Below are positions 1 to 5,749 of a stretch of DNA of 9,745 nt, in pieces. Position numbers and translations under genes: made by a program. Position 1 is the first letter of the stretch. Every line of letters starts with the position of its first letter. The notes under the pieces are model-generated. The model did not search any database. It had not been told where the DNA came from and was given only the letters and a program-made list of their open reading frames with translations. This DNA is from a bacterium. Its GTDB lineage: Bacteria > Margulisbacteria > Marinamargulisbacteria > JAAEMD01. Where the stretch lies: positions 1 through 9,745 of the forward strand of contig JAAEMD010000118.1 of assembly GCA_024225875.1 (NCBI GenBank), in the 5' to 3' direction.

Positions 1-151
1 CAGTACACTGTACTCAGTCATTTAAACGGACAATTCAATTTGTACCAGCGATAGCTGCTCCAAAATAAAATGTCCGACACTAAAGTTTTCAAATGACTTC
101 GTTAATGTACGCCAGTACACTGTACTCAGTCATTTAAACGGACAATTCAAT
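1..151. repeat. Direct repeat, two 39-base copies at 112-base spacing, with IS3/IS150-like ends
   Basis: Positions 1-39 and 113-151 are identical, and similarity continues past a one-base insertion to the end of an ACCAGC(G/T)ATAG motif (44-54 and 157-167). Each copy opens with AGTACA-C-TGTACT (2-14 and 114-126), an inverted pair around one base. The stretch 9-119 starts TGTACT and ends AGTACA, and has further complementary blocks: GTCATTT with AAATGAC (91-97), and CGGACA with TGTCCG (71-76). The pattern TGTACT...GGACAA resembles terminal inverted repeats of the IS150 group of the IS3 family. With 111 bases and no coding capacity, 9-119 would be a MITE-like or solo-end remnant. The repeat is seen directly. 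The IS3 assignment is inference from the end sequence only. Confidence 0.75.
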
Positions 152-430
152 ATTGTACCAGCTATAGTTTAAGTGAAATATATTGATTTTAATCTAACGT
201 ACTACTCTGAAACTTTATTTTGAAATTTATAAAGACTATGATATCCTTTTTTTGTATTTAAATCATTTACAGTAAAATTTTTTTTAGTTGATTTTCAGCG
301 GATTCTTTTTTCTAATTCAGTTTTGATTAATAAAATAAATTTGCTAACCAGAAAGACCAGGATCAGCAGAAAGAAAATTTTTATAATTTTTTTATCCTGG
401 TTATCTATTAATTTTTGAAAGGTTATTTTT
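152..430. other. AT-rich non-coding stretch upstream of the M48 protease gene
   Basis: No open frame with a ribosome binding site and no RNA gene was recognised here. The second repeat copy fades out after about 167. A TATAAT at 382-387 could be a -10 box for the protease gene, but no convincing -35 hexamer lies 16-18 bases upstream, and such hexamers are expected by chance in this composition. GAAAGG at 417-422 is the ribosome binding site of the following gene. Confidence 0.6.
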
Positions 431-1657
431 ATGAATATATATTTGTTTTTTATACTTTGCTTTTATTCAGGCTCTTTTATCCTGGATCTGGTTGCCGATT
501 TATTAAATGTAAGTTCAACTTCAGAAACACTTCCTGAGGAATTTGAAGGTATCTATGATTCGGATAAATATAAAAAATCACAGCAGTACCTTAAAGAAAA
601 TACAGCTTTTAATATAGCTTCAAGTTCTTTTATGATGTTATTAACAATCCCTTTTATTTTACTTGGAGGCTTCAACTACATAGATAGATATGTCAGTAGT
701 TTTAATTTTGGATCAATAGTGACAGGTCTCCTGTTTTTCGGATTATTATCGTTAATAAGTCTGATAGCAGGGCTTCCCTTTTCCATATATAAAACTTTTG
801 TTATTGAGGAAAAATATGGCTTTAATAAAACTACTGTAAAAACATTTATTATGGATTTTTTAAAGGCTGTGGTTCTTGGTGCAATCCTGGGAGCGCTTGT
901 TCTAAGTGCGCTATTATGGTTTTTTGCCAGGTTTGAAGGTATGGCATGGATATACTGCTGGCTCTTTATAGTTGTTTTTCAGTTATTTATTTTATTTATT
1001 GCTCCTGTATGGATAATGCCTTTGTTTAATAAATTTGAACCATTAAAGAATAAAGAACTTAAAGAAGCTATTGAGAAATATGTGAATGAACAGAACTTTA
1101 AAGTTAAAGGTCTTTTTCAGATGGATGGCTCCAGGCGGTCATCAAAGTCAAATGCTTTTTTTACTGGTTTTGGTAAATACAGAAGAATAGTACTGTTTGA
1201 TACGCTGATAGAAAAACATACAGTTAAAGAACTGGTGGCTGTAGTTGCTCATGAGGTTGGTCATTATAAGAAGAAACATATATTTAAAATGCTGCTAATA
1301 TCTTTATCAACAACAGCTTTGATGTTGTACCTGATGTCAAAATTTATAAATAATCCCGGTTTATTTGAGGCCTTTAAAATGGATAAATTATCTATTTATG
1401 CCAGCCTGCTTTTCTTTTCTTTTTTATATACTCCGCTGGCAAGGATGTTTTCGATGGCTGGAAATATATTTTCAAGAAAGCATGAGTTTGAAGCGGATAA
1501 GTATGCAGTGGACACAACTGCAGATAATAAAGATATGATAGATGCCTTGAAAAAGCTGAGTGTAGATAACTTATCAAACTTAACACCTCATCCCTTTAAA
1601 GTGTTTCTGGAATACAGCCATCCTCCTGTATTAAGGCGTATAAAGAGAATTTCTTGA
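431..1657 (+). CDS. Ste24/CAAX prenyl protease-type M48 zinc metallopeptidase, integral membrane
   Basis: A 408-residue membrane zinc protease of family M48. The N-terminal half matches the M48 N-terminal multi-helix domain, with hydrophobic helices near residues 1-20, 58-82, 96-117, 143-165 and 172-195. The catalytic motif HEVGH is at 274-278 (zinc ligands H274 and H278, base E275). The third ligand is E352 in EFEAD (352-356). The segment GSRRSSKSNAFFTGFG (233-248) and the C-terminal SHPP (396-399) are also typical of Ste24. Two more hydrophobic segments lie at about 283-305 and 320-340. Length is normal for Ste24. The start has GAAAGG eight bases upstream. Eukaryotic Ste24 trims prenylated proteins; in bacteria it is more likely a general membrane-protein quality protease. 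No partner gene is nearby, and it appears to be a single transcription unit. Confidence 0.93.
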   Translation: MNIYLFFILCFYSGSFILDLVADLLNVSSTSETLPEEFEGIYDSDKYKKSQQYLKENTAFNIASSSFMMLLTIPFILLGGFNYIDRYVSSFNFGSIVTGLLFFGLLSLISLIAGLPFSIYKTFVIEEKYGFNKTTVKTFIMDFLKAVVLGAILGALVLSALLWFFARFEGMAWIYCWLFIVVFQLFILFIAPVWIMPLFNKFEPLKNKELKEAIEKYVNEQNFKVKGLFQMDGSRRSSKSNAFFTGFGKYRRIVLFDTLIEKHTVKELVAVVAHEVGHYKKKHIFKMLLISLSTTALMLYLMSKFINNPGLFEAFKMDKLSIYASLLFFSFLYTPLARMFSMAGNIFSRKHEFEADKYAVDTTADNKDMIDALKKLSVDNLSNLTPHPFKVFLEYSHPPVLRRIKRIS

Positions 1658-1809
1658 AAAAATAATTATTGCAAAATTTGGGCTCAAAAGGCAATCTATG
1701 TTAAAGAAGAGGATAGATTAAATTGGATAGATAAATCGGATAACTTTTTAACTGATCTTAAAAAGAGCAGGATTTTTTATTTTTTCAGCAATAAAAAGGA
1801 TATACTTCA

Positions 1810-2796
1810 ATGAGAGCAAAGATTAGTCCACTTAATATAAGCAATATATGTATTTATGGTGTAGGAGGGGTTGGAGGCTATTTTGGAGCTAAAATTGCTT
1901 TTAAACTTGCTCAAGAAAATAATAACAATATAAAAACATTTTTTATTGCACGAGGAAATCATTTAAAACAAATAAAGGCGGGTGGATTAATAGTAAAAGC
2001 AGGGGATGATATTATTAATTGTCGACCAACCTTGTCCACAAATGATTTAACAAAAATACCTGCTCCAGATTTATATTTAGTATGTGTAAAAGGTTATGAT
2101 TTAAATGGCGCTATCCAGGATATAGCAAAAAATATTAAAAAAAATACTATTATTATACCATTGCTAAATGGAGTAGATATATATGAAAGAATAAGAAACG
2201 AACTTAAAGATACTATTGTTTTACCTGCTTGTGTATATGTTGGAACACATGTTGAAAAACCAGGTGTTATTTCAACTAAAGGAGGAGACGGTATGATTTT
2301 ATTTGGTAAGGATCCAAAATATACTACATTTACTCCGGTAGAGGTAATAGATTTGTTTAACAAAACAGATATAAAACATAAATGGAGAGACGATCCGTAT
2401 CCTGCAATTTGGGAAAAATATATTTTCATAGCGGCTTTTGGCTTAATTACAGCATATTCCGATAAAACTTTAGGTGAGATAATGCAAACTAAAGAGTTAG
2501 TAAATACAACTAAAGAGATTATGAAAGAAATTATATTAATAGCTAATAAAAAAGGAATTAATTTACCTGATGATATTTTAAATAAATCAATTGATAAAAC
2601 TAATAAATTTCTGTTTGAAACAAAAACTTCGTATCAGCGAGATGTTGAAAAAGCAAAAGAGGGTAAAGGAAATGAAGGCGATCTTTTCGGAGTTACTATT
2701 ATTAGGATGGGTAAAGAGATGGGGGTATCAACACCAGTTACCCAGGCTATTCTCTCTAAAATTAAAGAAAAGTTATTGACCCTGTCTGAAGAATGA
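1810..2796 (+). CDS. Ketopantoate reductase family (PanE/ApbA-like) NADP-dependent oxidoreductase
   Basis: A 328-residue cytosolic protein of the 2-dehydropantoate 2-reductase family, which in its best-known members reduces ketopantoate to pantoate for coenzyme A synthesis. The N-terminal Rossmann fold has the dinucleotide motif GVGGVG (17-22). Other family landmarks are CVKGYD with K94, PLLNG with N120, a conserved lysine in WEKYIFIAAFG (K203, the position of the catalytic Lys) and the C-terminal block around SYQRDVEKAKEGKGNEGD (about 274-291). AAGGA sits eight bases before the ATG. Many paralogues of this family act on other 2-keto acids, and no other pantothenate gene is nearby, so I leave the symbol empty. 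The gene is more AT-rich than its neighbours (sampled 60-base blocks give 23-38% GC, against 32-42% in the protease gene and 42-45% in the radical SAM gene), which hints at a separate origin. Confidence 0.85.
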   Translation: MRAKISPLNISNICIYGVGGVGGYFGAKIAFKLAQENNNNIKTFFIARGNHLKQIKAGGLIVKAGDDIINCRPTLSTNDLTKIPAPDLYLVCVKGYDLNGAIQDIAKNIKKNTIIIPLLNGVDIYERIRNELKDTIVLPACVYVGTHVEKPGVISTKGGDGMILFGKDPKYTTFTPVEVIDLFNKTDIKHKWRDDPYPAIWEKYIFIAAFGLITAYSDKTLGEIMQTKELVNTTKEIMKEIILIANKKGINLPDDILNKSIDKTNKFLFETKTSYQRDVEKAKEGKGNEGDLFGVTIIRMGKEMGVSTPVTQAILSKIKEKLLTLSEE

Positions 2797-2835
2797 ATCA
2801 TTTATCAAAAAAAACAATTGAAAAGGTGATTATTT

Positions 2836-2850
2836 ATGGACCAGCTATAG
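2836..2850 (+). repeat. Repeat fragment ACCAGCTATAG with a strong ribosome binding site and a four-codon frame
   Basis: ACCAGCTATAG at 2840-2850 matches 157-167 exactly and 44-54 with one change. Here it lies inside a tiny frame, ATG-GAC-CAG-CTA-TAG (Met-Asp-Gln-Leu-stop), preceded by AAAAGGTGAT (2821-2830), a good Shine-Dalgarno match. It could be the truncated head of a lost gene, a leader mini-frame ahead of the radical SAM gene, or a scrap of the left-edge repeat. The exact 11-base match is seen. Its meaning is not established. Confidence 0.4.
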
Positions 2851-2852
2851 AC

Positions 2853-2904
2853 AGAAAATAAATACTGTATATTTCATAAATACGTTTATAGAAAATAACT
2901 GTAT
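2853..2904. promoter_or_regulatory. Near-direct repeat containing ACTGTAT, possible operator upstream of the radical SAM gene
   Basis: AGAAAATA-AAT-ACTGTAT at 2853-2870 recurs without the central AAT as AGAAAATAACTGTAT at 2890-2904, just upstream of the radical SAM start. The first copy includes ATAC-T-GTAT, a small palindrome. ACTGTAT occurs again at 4135-4141, upstream of the MEMO1-AMMECR1 gene. The repetition before two genes of one locus would fit a shared regulator site, but AT-rich intergenic DNA produces such repeats by chance and no regulator is encoded here. Confidence 0.3.
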
Positions 2905-2923
2905 CTAAATGATATTATAACAG

Positions 2924-3913
2924 GTGATGATTCAGCAATGTGTACTATGTCCTAAATCATGTATAATTAAACCAGGTCAGACCGGGGAATGTCTTATTAG
3001 AGCAAATATTGATGGTAATTTGACAGCTCTGACCTATGGCTATCCCTGTTCAGTTCATGTTGATCCTGTAGAAAAGAAACCTTTATTTCATTTTCATCCT
3101 GGTAAAAGCATACTGTCGATCGCTACAGCCGGTTGTAATCTTCATTGTAAAAACTGTCAGAACTGGGAAATATCCCAGGCTAACCCGGAAGACATAAAAG
3201 CCTATCATCTGCCACCTGAAAAACTGCCGTCTGTTGCAAAGTACTATGGCTGTGAATTAATAGCCTATACCTATACGGAGCCACTGATTTTTTATGAATA
3301 TACTTTAGATACTTCTATTAATGCAGCAAAGATCGGATTGAAAAATGTTCTGGTCACTGCTGGCTATCTTAATCGGGAGCCACTGCGTCAGCTTTACAGA
3401 TATATATCTGCTGCTAATATTGATTTAAAAGCATTTTCCGAGAAGTTTTATCGCGATAACTGCGGTGCTACTCTAAAGCCGGTTCTGGACGGTATGATAC
3501 TTGCTAAAAGTATGGGTGTTATGGTTGAAATCACAAATTTAATTATACCTGCTTTAAATGATAGTGAAAAAGAAATTAAATTACTGAGTAAGTGGATAAA
3601 AGAAAATTTAGGGCCGGAAACACCGCTTCATTTTTCTCGTTTTTCACCACATTACCGTATGAAAAACCTGGGAGTAACTCCAGCAGAAACACTGGAAAAA
3701 GCCAGACAGACAGCTTTGAGTGAGGGACTTTATTATGTATATACAGGTAATATGTTAAGTAAAGAAGGAGAAAATACATATTGCCATAAATGCAGTACTA
3801 TCTTAATTGAAAGGCGGGGCTACAGGATCTTGAAGAATAAAATAGCTGTAACTCCTTCAGGAACAGCTGTCTGCCCGGTTTGTGAAACGGAGGTGTATGG
3901 TGAATGGATATAG
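2924..3913 (+). CDS. amrS: AmmeMemoRadiSam system radical SAM enzyme
   Basis: A 329-residue cytosolic radical SAM enzyme, the namesake enzyme of the AmmeMemoRadiSam system; its substrate is not known to me. The [4Fe-4S]/SAM motif is C71-x3-C75-x2-C78, within GCNLHCKNCQNWEISQ (70-85). Other hallmarks are the N-terminal cysteine cluster C6-x2-C9-x3-C13 and C23, the segment HVDPVEKKPLFHFHPG (45-60), and a C-terminal zinc-ribbon-like pair of CxxC motifs (287/290 and 317/320). The order MEMO-AMMECR1 plus this enzyme in one locus supports the assignment. The first possible start is GTG 2924, adjoining ATG 2927, and an in-frame TAA at 2918-2920 blocks anything earlier. No Shine-Dalgarno site precedes these codons. 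The N-terminus looks about ten residues shorter than I remember for relatives. The gene's end overlaps the next start. Confidence 0.93.
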   Translation: MMIQQCVLCPKSCIIKPGQTGECLIRANIDGNLTALTYGYPCSVHVDPVEKKPLFHFHPGKSILSIATAGCNLHCKNCQNWEISQANPEDIKAYHLPPEKLPSVAKYYGCELIAYTYTEPLIFYEYTLDTSINAAKIGLKNVLVTAGYLNREPLRQLYRYISAANIDLKAFSEKFYRDNCGATLKPVLDGMILAKSMGVMVEITNLIIPALNDSEKEIKLLSKWIKENLGPETPLHFSRFSPHYRMKNLGVTPAETLEKARQTALSEGLYYVYTGNMLSKEGENTYCHKCSTILIERRGYRILKNKIAVTPSGTAVCPVCETEVYGEWI

Positions 3914-4098
3914 GTAGAAGAAGGTTTATAAAGTCTATTTCAGGTGCTGTACTACTGATAAGCATGGGTAGTACAGGTTTATTGAAATACTTTGCAGCGG
4001 ATCGAGCTTTACGGGCAGTTAAGCCGGATAAATATCCCGGTGACATAAAAAAAATGAAAGATAAAGATGTGTTAAGAGAGGCTGTATGGAAAGGATAA
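3904..4098 (+). CDS. Small Tat-signal protein coupled to the AmmeMemoRadiSam enzyme
   Basis: A 64-residue protein opening with a twin-arginine signal: RRRFIK at 5-10 fits the RR-x-F-L-K pattern and is followed by a hydrophobic core (about 14-29). Cleavage near FAADRA (30-35) would leave a basic peptide of roughly 30 residues ending KDVLREAVWKG, with a YPG (44-46). A small Tat substrate is thus predicted for the periplasm. The start overlaps the end of the radical SAM gene by ten bases, and GGAGGTG (3889-3895) lies eight bases before the ATG, so it is well translated and probably coupled. There are no cofactor-binding cysteines or other domains. Size and position suggest a dedicated system component: perhaps a substrate of the radical SAM enzyme, a cofactor carrier, or a small subunit of the membrane protein downstream. 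None of these is shown by the sequence. Confidence 0.82.
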   Translation: MDIGRRRFIKSISGAVLLISMGSTGLLKYFAADRALRAVKPDKYPGDIKKMKDKDVLREAVWKG

Positions 4099-4135
4099 TT
4101 TTAATATTAATTTTAAAGCTTACATTTAAGTGTGA

Positions 4136-4159
4136 CTGTATTTTATAATTTGAATACAG
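4136..4159 (+). promoter_or_regulatory. Small hairpin CTGTATT/AATACAG in the gap before the MEMO1-AMMECR1 gene
   Basis: CTGTATT (4136-4142) and AATACAG (4153-4159) can pair as a seven-base stem with a ten-base loop containing TATAAT (4144-4149). The next bases (AAATTTTATT) are A/T-rich but not a clean U-run, so it is a weak terminator at best. It could equally be a palindromic operator over a -10 box, since ACTGTAT is also repeated before the radical SAM gene. No good -35 hexamer is visible. Confidence 0.3.
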
Positions 4160-4204
4160 AAATTTTATTATTGATTTTTTAGAACTGAGTACTGGAGATG
4201 CTGT

Positions 4205-5749
4205 ATGTTTGAAAATTTATTATCAACTAAAATAAATGCTTTGACTGTAGTTATTGTTGTTGTTTTAATTCTGTTATCATGTAAAGGAGGGAAGAAGGTG
4301 GTTCAGGTAAATACTAAAAATGTTTTTAATTCCAGGTTATCTAAAATCGGCTGGTATACTGATGATAAAACGGAGTTGGCTGCGGAGATTGAACAGTATC
4401 TGGATAATGCGAAAGGTGCAGTGATAGATAATATTCAGGCCCTTATTCTACCGCATGCCGGTTACAGTTACTCAGGACAGGTTGCAGCGTACGGTATCAA
4501 TCAGATAAGAGGAAAGAAATATAAACGGGTTTTTGTTATTGGTCCCAGCCATAGTACTTATTTGCATAATAGAGTTTCTATCCCTGATGTTACCCATTAC
4601 TCAACTCCTCTTGGCGAGATACCTCTGGATACTAAAGTTATTAAAAAGCTGCTTAAAAAATCAGAGTTTGTATCAATATTGACGGCCCATAATTCTGAGC
4701 ATAGTGTACAAATAGAGCTGCCTTTTCTTCAACAGGCAATAGATGATTTTAAACTTATACCTGTTGTTGTGGGTTCATTCGATAGAGGTGGTGTAATTAA
4801 GATAGCCAGCTATTTAAATGAATTTGTTGATGAAGAAACACTGGTTGTTGTTAGTTCAGATTTTGTTCATTATGGTTCCAGGTTTGGCTACCAGCCTTTT
4901 TATAAAAATGTACCTGAAAATATTGAAAAGCTTGATATGGACGCTATTGAATTTATTAAAAATAAAAATGCTCAGGGATTTAAATCTTATTGTGAAAGAA
5001 CTAGTGCAACAATATGTGGCCGTGGCCCTATAGAGCTGTTGCTTACTATGACTGGAAAAGATTCTGAAGTACATTTACTAAAGTATGATACATCAGGAAG
5101 CTTAACCGGTGACTGGAGTAACTCAGTCAGTTATGCTGCGCTGGCAATAAGTGGTAAATTGGTGAGCAGTAAGGAGGGTAAAAATATGTCAGGATCAGTT
5201 CTTTCCGGAGACGATAAGCAGTCTTTGTTGTTATTAGCTAGAAGAACGGCTGAGTATTACTTAAAAAATGGTGTAATACCTGGCCCGGAGCAACTAAATA
5301 TTAAAATCACAGATCCTGTGAAAGAAGTTATGGGCGCATTTGTAACACTTCATAAAGCAGGTGCTTTACGGGGATGTATAGGTGAAATTATGCCTGAAAG
5401 AGCGTTGTATAAGGCAGTAATGCATCAGTCAGTTAATTCTATTGTTAATGATAATAGATTTAATCCGGTTGATATTGATGAATTGAAGGATTTGAAGTTT
5501 GAGATATCGGCATTAACAGCCCCTTTTCCTGTACCCTCGTATAAGGATATAGTCTTAGGTAAACATGGGATTATTATGCAAAAATCCGGAAGAAGTGCTG
5601 TTTTTTTACCTCAGGTAGCTACAGAGCAGGGCTGGACTGTGGAAGAAACTTTATCTAATCTATCTATGAAGGCTGGTTTGAATAGTAACAGCTGGGAAGC
5701 AGGCGCTCAATTTTTTGTTTTTGAAGCTATAGTTTTTTCTGAAAAATAA
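4205..5749 (+). CDS. MEMO1-AMMECR1 fusion (AmmeMemoRadiSam proteins B and A) with lipoprotein signal
   Basis: A 514-residue two-domain protein. Residues 1-26 form a lipoprotein signal: basic K9, a hydrophobic run and LLSC with C26 as the lipidation site. Residues about 40-318 are the MEMO1 domain: PHAGY (H84), GPSH (H116), EHS (H166), SSDFVHYG (H222) and TICGR (C271) correspond to human MEMO1 His49, His81, the EHS histidine, His192 and Cys244, so the putative metal/active site is intact. Residues about 335-514 are the AMMECR1 domain with the signature LRGCIG (388-393). The two are separate genes or a fusion in other genomes. The ATG has GGAG seven bases upstream. Stronger sites precede internal starts at 4298 and 5186. 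The lipoprotein signal would export the fusion, which is unusual for proteins expected in the cytosol. Function in bacteria is not established. Confidence 0.92.
   Translation: MFENLLSTKINALTVVIVVVLILLSCKGGKKVVQVNTKNVFNSRLSKIGWYTDDKTELAAEIEQYLDNAKGAVIDNIQALILPHAGYSYSGQVAAYGINQIRGKKYKRVFVIGPSHSTYLHNRVSIPDVTHYSTPLGEIPLDTKVIKKLLKKSEFVSILTAHNSEHSVQIELPFLQQAIDDFKLIPVVVGSFDRGGVIKIASYLNEFVDEETLVVVSSDFVHYGSRFGYQPFYKNVPENIEKLDMDAIEFIKNKNAQGFKSYCERTSATICGRGPIELLLTMTGKDSEVHLLKYDTSGSLTGDWSNSVSYAALAISGKLVSSKEGKNMSGSVLSGDDKQSLLLLARRTAEYYLKNGVIPGPEQLNIKITDPVKEVMGAFVTLHKAGALRGCIGEIMPERALYKAVMHQSVNSIVNDNRFNPVDIDELKDLKFEISALTAPFPVPSYKDIVLGKHGIIMQKSGRSAVFLPQVATEQGWTVEETLSNLSMKAGLNSNSWEAGAQFFVFEAIVFSEK
4283..4300 (+). 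promoter_or_regulatory. Strong internal ribosome binding site and GTG start after the lipobox
   Basis: AAAGGAGGG (4283-4291) is six bases ahead of an in-frame GTG (4298-4300, residue 32). Starting there gives a protein without signal peptide or lipid cysteine, beginning just before the MEMO1 domain. The Shine-Dalgarno match is much better than GGAG at the annotated start. The same bases encode Cys-Lys-Gly-Gly-Lys-Lys, so it may be a by-product of the lipobox region. Either the upstream or both starts may be used. Confidence 0.45.
5171..5188 (+). promoter_or_regulatory. Strong internal ribosome binding site and ATG start for the AMMECR1 domain alone
   Basis: AAGGAGGG (5171-5178) lies seven bases before an in-frame ATG (5186-5188, residue 328), exactly in the linker between the MEMO1 and AMMECR1 domains. 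Initiation here would produce a 187-residue stand-alone AMMECR1 protein, a normal size for AmmeMemoRadiSam protein A. It may mark an ancestral gene boundary, or be an active second start. Confidence 0.55.

Noticed and set aside
1..151. CRISPR or integron attC array
   Set aside because: Only two copies with a 73-base interval, and the interval pairs with the repeat arms; the expected attC core motifs are absent.
382..387. TATAAT promoter for the protease gene
   Set aside because: No -35 hexamer at suitable spacing; TATAAT is common in DNA this AT-rich.
1392..1586. Minus-strand open frame inside the M48 protease gene
   Set aside because: It is antisense to a clear HEVGH protease, shows no recognisable domain and has no ribosome binding site of note.
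2094..2429. Minus-strand 111-codon frame inside the reductase gene
   Set aside because: It is antisense to conserved reductase motifs; its sequence is an AT-rich mirror with no domain.
3798..4046. Minus-strand frame across the radical SAM / Tat peptide junction
   Set aside because: It opposes two well-supported genes, with the Tat motif and the ribosome binding site both on the + strand.
4818..5074. Overlapping frames on both strands within the MEMO1 domain
   Set aside because: They lie within the conserved MEMO1 active-site region and have no independent support.
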